The notes under the pieces were generated by a model that saw nothing but the letters and a program-made list of their open reading frames with translations, did no database searches and was not told the DNA's origin. Position numbers and translations under genes: made by a program. Below are positions 42,201-54,200 of a stretch of 64,000 bases of DNA, piece by piece. How positions within the stretch are numbered: the stretch's first letter is position 1; every line of letters begins with the position of its first letter. Source of the stretch: Tubiluchus corallicola (taxonomy: Eukaryota > Priapulida > Priapulimorpha > Priapulimorphida > Tubiluchidae); assembly GCA_030141605.1 (NCBI GenBank), contig JAQGDQ010000011.1, forward strand, positions 806,066-870,065, read 5' to 3'.

Positions 42201-45200
42201 GTATTTAATGTGCTGAAGGAATGTTGTTTTTTCTGCTTTATTGTCTGCTTAGCATGACCTTATAGTAGTAATACAACTAGATGGAGCTTTTGCCCTTGGG
42301 GTGTTTGAGCATCATCAAAGCCAAGTTTTGTTCTGCCCATGCTTGAAGTGGCATAGTCAGTGTTAAAGCTTTTGACGTAGAACGCTTCATCTTTTGGGGA
42401 GGGTGTAATGTTGAGGAATATAGAAATATTATAAGTGTTGTTTATTGCAGGAATTGACTGTAACCGATGATACTGTGCTCGAGAACCACAATGAGGATCC
42501 TTCCCTCATTCAGATGAAAATTCTTGGTGATCGAGGTAGGTTTTATTTGTTTTGTCATCGATGTGCTGATGTAGAAAGTAGTAAGATTTGACAAATAAAT
42601 TTGGAGTTTTATGATGCAAGAATGTTTTGACAACATTGAAAAGTCGAAAACGGTAGAGACGGTCAAGTTGTACGAAATGCGGATATGTAAAAGAATTAAA
42701 CATAACACTGTCAATTTTACCAAAATCGACAAAAATAGCGAATTTAGTGAGTTTGGCGGGTTGGTAACTAATGGAGCATATTATAATCCCGAGTTAGACT
42801 CTGGTTTACATTTAAGAGACGTTTGAAATGTTCAAAATGTGATAAAATGGTGCTCGTACGCTGCTTTATTTAAAAGACAGTGTGAAGTGAACAAAATTCT
42901 GCATGTAAGCATACCTGTGAATGTGTTTCGAATTTCTGATTTCTTAATAAGTACAGTAGTAATTGGAAAACTAATGCCATGCAAACAACATCAAATTCAT
43001 TAAACACTGGAAATTTGTATTGTTTCAGCCATTTTTCGTTTGACTTTTTTCAGTAATTGATGCAATTCTAAAAGGTGACAACATCGGAATCGTACCACGA
43101 CGGCGATCGACCGTACAAGCCAAGGAACAAAGTGTTGCAAATGTATGTACACGGTTTTCTCTGTAACACATAAAAATTTTCTAGCGTTTCATAACTTAGT
43201 AAGCTGAGGTTGTCAATTGTTTGACAAACATATCATACTTTGACATTTCCCGGTAATACGGCCCACATGCGATAATTAACATTATTCGAAAATCCCTTAA
43301 TTAAAATTGAGTGATTGCACTTGTTGAATGCACAAATCTGGATCAGCGTATTTACATAACGATGAATCAACATTATTATGCTAAGCAAACACTAGTAAAA
43401 TTGACAGCTAGTGGACTTTGGAAAGAACGTGTTTGGCACAGTGCAAATACACGCACTTGTTGTGCTGTTTTACAGACGTCTAACACGTCAACGAGAACAC
43501 AGCAGAATCATTGTTCTAGTCCACCGTGGAATCTGCCGAAACTACCGCGTCAGTCGCGTCATAGGAACGACTCGACCACGCCATCATTACCAGAACCGAA
43601 ATCTCCTCAACGTAAGCTTGTCTTTTTTATTGCTTGAAAAGGGTTTCATTTTACCTCTACTCATTGTTTTTTTACTAGCAAAATAAATGTGTTTGTAATG
43701 TAATGATGATTTCTGAAACAGTTTGTTTACCTATGGCAGAAGGTTATAAATTTTTTGCGGTAATGTTTTATATGTAACATGGTAAATAATGTGCTACATA
43801 TATTTAGTTATTGCAAATCCTGGACTAGAATTTACTAAAAGTATAAGTACTTTTATTTAGAAACAGTGTCCAAGTTTTTATAATCGTGGCAGTACATATA
43901 TAATTCGAGAGCAGAAGTAATTTGGTTGCTTTTGTTTTCCCCGCAAACTTCGACTTATGTTTTTTCTCGTGTTAAATTGCTTTTGTACCACATACTATTT
44001 TGTTTACTTCCTTTGCAAATGAGCCAGGGTTGCGCCAGTATAGTAACGAATTGTTTATTTTACTTTTAGCAGGTGATAAGCCGAAAACACCATTAGCAAA
44101 ACCACTACCATCATCACCAGTTCAAAAAGTTCAGCCTAAAACGTTTTCTGCTCGCACTCCAACAGTGAAAGCTCAGGGTACCTTTAGAGATAAAGAGAAG
44201 AAACGCCGAAGTGAGGAACTTGAATCGGCAGCAATCATATTGAAACGTGCCAAATCTAGAGAACAGTCGGAAGTCGACGTTTATAGTTCGGAAAAGATAC
44301 TGGATTCCAGTGTGAAAAAAGACGAGAAAAGTGATGCGAGCAAGAGTAAAGTGAAAGCAAAACGCGATAGTAAATCTGTGGTTGTGTTAGAAAACATTAG
44401 CAAAAAACATAGTCGTGAGTTAGTGAGTGAGAAGCAGTTGGACCGAGAGTTACCGCGTTTGAAACAACAGTCGATTTCCACATCTCATGAAGCTAGCGCG
44501 AGTAAAAAGCCTAACCCTCCAAGCTCAAATTCAAAACCAGTGACTAGATTAAAGCAACCCAGAAGGGAAAGTGTTAGTATTCTGAAACCTCTCGTTGAAA
44601 GGGAAGCCAGCCGGTTGCAGTCTGACAGAGACTTGCCGCTGGTGTTATTAGATAGTTTGACAAGTGGCAGTGAAGAGTGTGAGGGTATTAAGGTGCAACA
44701 CAAGGACACTACAGTGATTATAAAAGAGCTAGACTCATTTGTTGCAAAACACGAAAGCAAAATCAGCAGTGAAAAAAGTGGAAATAACGTCAAAATCGTC
44801 ACCAGCACAAGTGTTCCTACAGTTGAAGCTGTGCCTGTGAAAAAAGAAGAATCACATGTGAAACAAGAGAATGTTAAACCTGCAACTAAGGCAGAAACTA
44901 CTAAACCTGAATGTGTACAACTTGAACACGAGAAAAGTAGTGAAATTAGTGACCTAAACGTCAAAGCAAAAGAGGTAAAAAGTGAAAAAGTGAACCTTGA
45001 AAGTGCAAAGCTTGACAATCCTTCCTCAGTCGGCATTGAGTGCAAATCTAACGATCGTGATAATCGGACTTCGGCCAGCTCACGTCTTGTGCCACGAACT
45101 GAACCGCTGTGTACATGGAGAGATCCAGCACACGGTGGCAGTGACACTGAAGTGAGACGCGCGTCTTCTGTGCAGCCCCCTCACAGTATGCAACCACACC

Positions 45201-48200
45201 GAAGTTCCTCCGTCCAACCGAACTACCCTGGAGCTATGACCGAATCACTGCACTCCTCTCTCTCACAGCCGCAACCTCATTCCACGTCATTGTACAATCC
45301 GTTGGGTTATCCGCATCCCATGGGCGCTGCCGGATTGCGGCCCATGGCTCCCCTTAGTGTGATGCAGCGAGATACATACTTGCAGTACCATCAGTTAATG
45401 GCCCAATATCAGGGATATAGTCAAATGAGTCCTGCACAGATGGAACTGTTAAGGCAGCAACAGAAAGCTGCTGGTTATCCAAGTATGCCCCTGCATCAGT
45501 TCTACTCACTGCCCCATCATTACCAAGAGGAAATAGCCAGAGCACGCCTTGCTGATCGAGATCGACTAGAAAGGTGAGTTTTACAATAAAAAACAAATGT
45601 GATGCTGCAAATACTGATTGGTAGTTATTCTGTTGTTCATGCATTATCCTTGCCTCGTTTTTGTTTTTGTTATTTTCATGTGTACTAAATTTTGTTGGTT
45701 TGCAGACATTAATCATCAGTAAATTATCGTGTTTTGTGTGTAAACCAGTTATTGACATAGTACAAACTCTATGCAATTGGCCTGATTCCAGCATATTTTA
45801 GTTTTTCGCTTCTGAAGACAAGGCGTCATTAAAACACAAAAGTGAGCAGAAATTGCTAGCCGGGTTTTTGCCATTAATAGCTGTTTATTTTAGTGTTTGT
45901 TTAGCTGTTTTGCCGAGCATTTCCAAGTGGCATAACCTGCCCCCAAGGCACTCTAGCAACTGGTTTTTGGTTTCTAGTTTATGACGGTGCAGGAAACGCA
46001 AAAACCCAGCCACTGGTTAAGTGAGATAAAATGCAGCTGTGCTAAACTGACTGAAATTTAAAACAAGAAGCCTGTAGGAACGTTTTTGCACGTGGTCTTG
46101 GTCATGTACTGTATTCATGATAGGATTGGTCGGAAATGCCCTGTTATTATTTACCGCGTCAGGCATGGTAGGCTAGCACAACAATGCTAAAATAAATTGT
46201 CCTTTTTTGAGAGTTTAGTAATACAGTTTTTTTAAAAAATTATAATTGCTGTTCTACCTTGTGTAATAAAAAGTCGCCACAATTGTCAAGTTTCAAAATT
46301 TCAAAGGCCAAAACTCGTTCTTGTTATATTTGACTTGTGTACCCATCATTGGGTTTCCTGGAATTTTTGGCTTAGCCAGTTAGAAATGCAATAATATAAG
46401 TAGGATACTTTGCATAAAAAATTATAATTATTAAGTTTGACTACTATACGCCGATTACCACAAAAATTGTATTTATAAATATATTAAAATAGTAAAGCAA
46501 ACAATTTTAGCAATACTAATTTGATAGGTGCGGCCTGATGAATAAAAATTAACGTTACAGTTATACGACATAGTTACTAATGGAAAGGTTTTGTTGTGAC
46601 CAGAAGTCCATTCCCTGCTTCTTCTTAGGTAACCAAAAGCCAAGGCTTAACGTGAATGAGTGTTCATGTGAAATTTCGAGGCCTGAGTTATACAGAACGA
46701 CACTGTTTTCACAATATTTCTTTATCTTTAGAATTATTTTTTACACTGGCTATATTGCTTTTCTTTGAATACAGTTACTGTAAGTTCAGATACCGATTGG
46801 TCATTTGATTTTCTAATACTTGTTTATTGTCATATGCTAAGATCCTTTACATTTTTATCTAGGGAGCAGAAAGAGCAATCGGAGAGAGAGCGAGAACGAA
46901 TAGAACGAGATCGGGCAGAGCGAGACAAGCTAGAGCGGGAAAGACTTGATAGGGAACGGCAGGAGCAGAAGCGAGCCGAACAGGAGCGACTGGAAAAGGA
47001 AAAGGCTGAAAGGGAGCGGTTAGAACGGGAACGGGAACGGCAGCGAGAACAGGAACGAGTGGAACTGAGAAAGAAGGAAGAAGCTGAGGCTGCTGTTACT
47101 CAACATTTTCAAGAATCACTTAGAAAATTTAATAAGGTTAATGTTATTACAATTTCTTTATACTTCTTTATACACTGGTGTGAGTCTGAATTTTATGACA
47201 GTCATTTCGTGTAATAGGTCTGCCACTGCAAGTACAAATTCTTTTTAAGTTGTATGCCATCCATGATCATTTTAAGAATTACAGGCACTTTCTTGTTTTT
47301 GAGAACTCACTATGAACAACAATTATGGTCCAGTAGAGTTGTGCAACATTTTTTTTTGGAAATGGTAGTCTTTGTCTAAGGTGGCAATAAGTTATGTGTT
47401 CATAAGTTGTACATCATTTCAGATGGCTGGTCAGCAAGCACAATGGAGTAATTTGGCTGCAGCTGCTGGGGGCATGCCTCAAGCATCTCCTGTACATTCA
47501 AAGCATGGTGTTATGAAGGAAGAAAGCCGACGGGACCAAAGCCGGGCTGCTGACAGACGAGAATTACAGATGAGTCAAGTAAACTAAAGTTTTACCCTTT
47601 TCTTATAAACTTTTTTTATTCGTAGTTATAATGGCGCATCAAACATTTTGTTAAGTTAGAAAAACCTGTAGTAAGTGCTACTTCATATCAATCTAATTCC
47701 ATATATTAAATTTCAGGAACGCGCTATGAGCTATGATCAGAGAATGGCTGATTTCCATAGGCAACAGCAGTTTTTGGAACATCAGCAGCGTCTTCGTTAC
47801 GAAGAAGCATTGAGACAGAAACAGCAGCAGCATCAGCAACAGCAGCTACAGCAGCAGTCAACTCGACAACTTACGGTATGTCAGTATGATCTGGTAATAA
47901 ATGACCCACTTTTAAATGTTAAGGGAACAGAATTCTTACATAAAGTTTAAAAAATTCGTCTTGAAATGTCGTATCACCTGCATGCTGTCTTATAGCATAC
48001 ACAGCAATGCTGTATAAGCCTTGTAAGTTTAAACTCCCACAGTGATAGTTAGGCTCAGTCATTTTAATGGTCAGCCATTGCGTAAGCAATTAAGGCAAAG
48101 AAATTCAGGTACCATTGTTTAAAGTTAAAAAATGATCAGATCATTCTGAGTGCCAACACACTCTTCTTTAGCTAACCAAAGGTATAAATTACTTTCGCTT

Positions 48201-51200
48201 GTCAATAAGATCAATAATACGTTTTTTGGTGAATCAGTGACATTTGCCAGTTGGTGCAAACATTTTAAACGACTGAGAATTTTCTTTTCCATTTACATAA
48301 GTCTTTCAAACATGTAATCATAATGCTAAGTAGTAACTTTGTATGGAAAATACTTTGTGATTTACTTTTAAGTTAAAATTCCCTTTCTTTCTGTACTTGG
48401 ATGCATACTGCTTTTATTTATTGTGTAAGTTTTAGTTTGAGTTTTTTTATTACAAGTTACATTTAATTAACGAATAACGTTACTTTTCATTGACTTTTAG
48501 CAGCATCAGCAAACTCACCCGGTTAAAAAAGAAGAAAAATCTCCAGGAGAGATAGCACCCCCTCACCGCAATTCACCAAGAGGTGCCGAGATAAAATCGG
48601 AATTTATGCAGGGCCATCCTGCTTATCGCATGTCTTATCCTCTGACCGAAATGGCCGCTCACCACATAAAGCAGGAGGCTAACTTCAGTCTGTATGGATA
48701 TCGGCCATTTCAGCATTCATATATATCGCAGGATAAGCTGGATCAGCTTCAGCAGCAACCTGGACTTCGTGATGAAAAAAAATTTGGTAGTATGGAATAC
48801 GATCGCCAAGGTATTGATGAACGGCAACTGATTGAATACGAGCGCCGTACTGCAGAACACGAGAAGCGAGTTGCGCAATTGGAACGAAAACCGACCGAAA
48901 TGGAGGTGGTGCAGAGAAGTGCGGATGCCGAGAGGCGGCCTCCGGAATTAGAAAGAAGAAGTGCGGAACCCGATCGAAGGACAGGTGTATCACCTGGAAC
49001 AACTTCTCACAATCCAAAGAAACGCTTTCTGGCAAATCCGCCTCCATTGATACGCCATGAGGAGGGATTAGGTAATCGACTGGCAAATGCTTCTGTTGTA
49101 AATGAGCAGGTCCCTACGCCAGCGTCTCCAGCTAGTTGGCATTCTGGGAGATCGTCATCATCTCCTAGACAACAGCGGGAGCGTCCTTCGTCAACGACAG
49201 TAACAGTCATCACTAGTAACACTTCTCCACATAATTCGAGTTCAACATCGCCGCCTACAGCCAATAGAGCGGCAGTACCTCACATGTCCCCAGGGAGCCA
49301 GTTCAGGGGCATGCCTTCACACCAAATGCCATTCCATTCCGATGCGTTAATTCAGCAAGGATTAGTTCCAAATCCCATGTACACGGGTGGTTCAGTGCCT
49401 CCTGGACAACTGCCGTACCACCAGTACACGTCACAGGCAAAACCTGTTGCACAGTCATCATTAGCTCATCCCATGCTTCCTAACATTACTCATCCGCCGG
49501 CTAAGCGAAGAAGCGACATCGCTCGAGAGGAAGAGGAAGTGAAAAAACCACGCCATACAGAAACTACCAATAGTTTGACGCTTGGAGCACCGAAGCCGAA
49601 CATGCCGGATGTTGTTAATATGAGTACTAGTGCATTTAGGGGAATGGAGATGCCACCCCATACTCAGATCTCGACAACCCCAGTTTGGAATGCTAAGAGC
49701 TGCAGTCCTTTGCAAAATACGCAAAACAGTGTGGAGGCACAAGATCATCACCAGCCGCAGCATTACCATCGTTTTGGTGAAGATAAAGCTAGGATACAAT
49801 TGCAGCCTGTTACTGTATCTCCTCCAACTCGCAGCAGCACACCAGGTTCGCAGGGAACGATCGTAACGTCTGTGACTACGATGCCATCTAAAGCATCCAC
49901 ACCCTCGGCTAGTTCTACAACAAGCGAACCAGCAAAAATGTTAACAAATGGCCTAGCAGAATCGGACAGTGAAACACGTAGTGCAGCGAGTTCTCCACCC
50001 GTTTGTCGCGACCAAGCCAGTTCACCCTGCAAAAGCAATCCCACCAAGTTGAAGAAGGCCTGGTTACAGCGGCATTCGGACGAAGATTCAAACAAAGCTC
50101 CAGTGGCAGGTCCCGCTGTCGAAGAAAATAGTCAATCATCGGTTGTGAAATCATGTAAAGTAGATTTGACAATGTCCAAGGCACCAGAGTCTATCAAACT
50201 ATATGATCAGAACAACGAAATTGCCAGCAAAGCAACTAAAGTTAAAAAGCCTTCAACTGAAACAGAAAAGGAACGCAAGACATCTTCGTCAGATAGTCAC
50301 AGCAACATGGATATGTCTGAGGCCAACACTGATAAAACATTAAGGAGTAGAAATAATACAAAACGTGATTCGTCTAAAGATAAAAAGGTTCTGGAGAAGA
50401 ATGGTAAGAAGAAACTGAAAGATTCAGCAGCAGCCAGTTCACCCGCTGTAGAAAATGATCAGAAGAACACGTCACGGGGCCGACCAGCTAGAGCGCAGCA
50501 GAAGAATGTCAAGGATACTGCAAGCACACCTGAGGAAGTTCCGAAGAAACGCGGCAGAAAGCCGAAAGTTGAAAAGGAAAAAACAGAAAAAGATAATGAA
50601 AAGGATGGTAAGTGTAAGCAACTTCCAAACTTTTAACTGTTTAGTGACAACGTTAGACATCTTGTTGTTAAAGAAAAAGCCAAGTCTCCCGAGAAATTGG
50701 GCTTATTTTAATATCTGAGGAAAATGATAGAAAGTTTCAGAAGTAAAATTGTGATGTAAAGTGCCTCATGTAATTAGTAAAATCAGTTTACAGTTACAAT
50801 AACTTCACGCTTGGGTGCACGCCCCTTTTGAATGAAAAATGGCGTCATCCAGTTACCGTGCAATATTAACGCCTGCCAGGTGCTTGAGCAAACTTTTTTG
50901 CAATTATGAACTATATACAACCCAAACATTAAACCGAACATCATAACCATTTAAATTTCCTTTTGTATTTTTAAGCAAGGCATTTTATGTGGTAATTTCT
51001 ATATTTCCAAGTGTGCATTAAAATGCAATAAGTGTTGTTTGAGGGGTTGATTTGTCCTTTAAGTTCCTTTGCTATTTACATAAAACGTAAGCTTTGCAGT
51101 GTAATCCAACAGAAATAAAAATCTGCGATTTATAAAGGTGTAAATTTTTAATAACTTAAATCACCTCTATAGCTGCTTATTTTTATTTTTGTGAATTTAA

Positions 51201-54200
51201 GAGATGCCAATATACCTATTAAATCATGGCAAATGTGACATTTCTTTTATCATTTCAGAATGCTTTTGCAAAAAATTAAAATCTCTGTGTGTGCAATGTG
51301 TTTTTTCAGGACAGGATGGTTGCTCATGTTGCCTACTACTTGAACATTTATAAAATTCATTTACCATTTTGTGTTAACTTTCATGGATGTTCCAATTAAA
51401 TCTTTTATCCCTTAGGTATTATTAAAGTTCAGACGTCCAACTTTGGTATGAATGTAAGTGCTTCTCTTATTTTAGTGAAACTGGAAAAAGAGATCAAGAA
51501 GCCAAAGAAGCCAGCGGACGGCACGTTTCTTCAGGACGGCTCCTGCAGTGAAGTGACACCAAAATTAGCAAAGTGCCGCGAGTGCAAGATGACGCCTTTG
51601 CAGAAGAGCAAAAACATGCCCAACATTTTCTGTCGCTTCTACGCATTCCGCCGGTATGTGTAATGATGTTATCCTTAATTATTAATTGTATTTTCGACAT
51701 AATCGAATTTTTTAACGAATAGTTCATCTAATTGTAACGTGTCATTGCCAGATTATAAGTAGTCATCCTTTTCTGAAATTTTGTTTTGCCTGAACTTGCA
51801 CGTGCAAAGGGTATTTTTCACTTTCTAATTTACTTGATGATACAACAAGAAAATTTTAGTTAAAACTGTACCTAGAGCAGCTTACTTTTCTTGAAGATCT
51901 TGTTCTTATAAACTGTTTGAAATTATGAAATATCTAGTTGACTTCATGTCCACTTATTGTTGCCCCATGGTTATTAATTTTTTTTTAAGCAAAATTAAAC
52001 CAAAATCATACATGTTAGCTTGCATTTGAATCAGAGACCTCAAATAAATAAGCCACTGATTACTGTATTATTTGCCTTGTGACTGATTTGTCTTATGCAA
52101 CTGCACACACATTTGTTTTTAGCTTTTTAGCATAATAAATGACGGTTTTTACTTTTCAGGCTAAAGAAAAGCTCCAAAGGCATTTTGCAAATAGCTGGTT
52201 TCTCCGAACCCATTGACGCTGTAGATGAAGACATGAAGCCGTGGCTACCGCAAGTTGATGTTAGAAATCATCTGCGACTAGACCCGAAAATTGCCAAATA
52301 CGTACTCGGTTTAATAGGCGATCAATTCTGTGATTTGGTAGAACAAGAAACGGAGGCACGCGGATGGGCCACTGATGATGGTATGACTGCTATTTACACT
52401 CAAAAATTTCTCAGATGCATTGTCATTATTTGCAGAGAAAAGAATATTTTGTATTATTATTATTACTGTTAAGTATTTTTACAGTTAATTATTTTTATTA
52501 TTATTTTAATGTCTTAGTTATCACATCAATACGTTAACTTTTGAAAAATAACAACAGGGTGCCTGAATCTTCCAGTTTCTTTCTGCATTATAGGGCAGAC
52601 ATGTGACAATGTGTTTTAGCTGCAGTGCCTGAAATGTTTAAAGAAAAACTATACCCAACCTTAACTGTAGCTAACAAAGTAACTGTAGAACAGTCCTGCA
52701 AAATGTTGAAAAGGAACGTACGATTTTTTTCAGGAATGACTAACTTGAATTATCGCAGAAACGTAGTTTCGCATTCGCATGACTAGTTCTTCATTGCTAC
52801 ATGCATTGTACTATTCGCTAGTTAAACAGGCACTAATGCCTACATATCTGAAACACGTTTCATAAAAAACAGGTGCTGCATTTCTCACTTTAGATGTGTT
52901 CATTTGTGATGTAGTGCAAACGTTCGAGGAGCTCCTGCATGAACACATCGGTAAACTTAAAATTTGTTGAGTTTTCGTATATATCACTCTGAATTGCATA
53001 GTAGCACTGTACTTCAGTTTTCGCTTTCGCAAACACGTTCATGGTCATAAAATGCGACATGGTCATGGAATGTTTGTGTTAAAACTTATATTCATTTGTG
53101 ATGCCATCACTAGTTGGGCTAGCCTGCCATTAAATTTTTAACCTGTTATTTAATTATCAGAAATAGTTTGGCATTATTATAGGTGTTAAAATGTATACTT
53201 TTCACTGTACTTCAAAATGTTGTAGGATATGAACATCCTGTTTTCTTTTAATTAAGCCCCAAACCAAGATACCTAGCTGATGGTCATTATTTTATGAGCA
53301 TAAAACCCTGATACCTTGTGTGTAGTTACTGCGCAAACTGACACAACTTATAATAATGTATGGTTTCAAAAACTAATTAATAAATGATTCATTTAACAGA
53401 CTTTGCTTCATTTCTTTTAAAAGTAGGGTGTAGTCAGTTGAAGTTTCACAGCTTTCATTATTATTCATTTCAGTTGACACAGCATGGAAACGGGTGGTGC
53501 AAGGAGTGAGGGAAATGTGCGACGTATGTGAGACGACATTGTTCAACTACCACTGGGTATGTCACAAGTGCGGCTTCGTCGTGTGCCTGGACTGCTACCG
53601 TGCCAGAAAAGAGCAGGCTGAGAGCGACTCGGACAAGAATGGCCACAGTAAGGACAGAGACAAGTACAACTGGCTAACGTGCAACAACAAGTCTCGACAC
53701 GAAATGGACAAGCTGATGTTAACACAGATTATTCCAGGCAATGGTAAGAAACACATTCGCAGATCTGCGTGATCATGTATTAAAAACTATATTTATGATA
53801 TTTTTATTAGTTGTAACAAATTCCATATGCATTTTCACCATATCGTCTTTCGATATAGCAAAAGAATCTTCTGTTAATCCAAAATGCCAATAACCACTAG
53901 CTAGCCTTTATGATCCCAATTGATATTTGTTTACTATTAGCCTAAAACCTGTCTAACAAACATTGCCAGGCTAGTCAATACTTGCCATAACACAATAGCT
54001 TCTAATATTATTTGTGAAAAAATGTTTGCTGCATCACTTGATAGCATCTGATCTTTGTTACAGCGTTGATGGACATCAAGAACAGCATTGTGGAAGTTCG
54101 TTCCAAATGGAACATACCCGAGGGGTATCCATGCAACTCGCCTTCCAGCAAGGCAGCTCGACCAAACGGCCTACATCAAGACATATTGGCAAAGATCAAC

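Larger units (their letters stand above)
41850..44072 (+). other. KDM3: KDM3 introns 3-6 region (introns interleaved with exons 4-6)
   Basis: The non-exonic parts (41850-42450, 42536-43053, 43143-43475, 43612-44072) are short AT-rich introns with standard GT-AG ends. I see no further genes, repeats or motifs worth naming in them. Confidence 0.8.

Noticed and set aside
44000-44072. ATG at 44000 as an alternative KDM3 start extending exon 7 upstream
   Set aside because: The extension lies between a good donor (43612) and a tandem acceptor, has intron-like composition and no similarity to KDM3.
44485-45147. 220-codon minus-strand frame opposite exon 7
   Set aside because: Antisense shadow of the Lys/Glu/Ser-rich exon. 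The Leu/Ser-rich protein arises from complementing these codons.
48685-50184. Several minus-strand frames of 85-133 codons opposite exon 11
   Set aside because: Antisense shadows of a long coding exon with no independent support.
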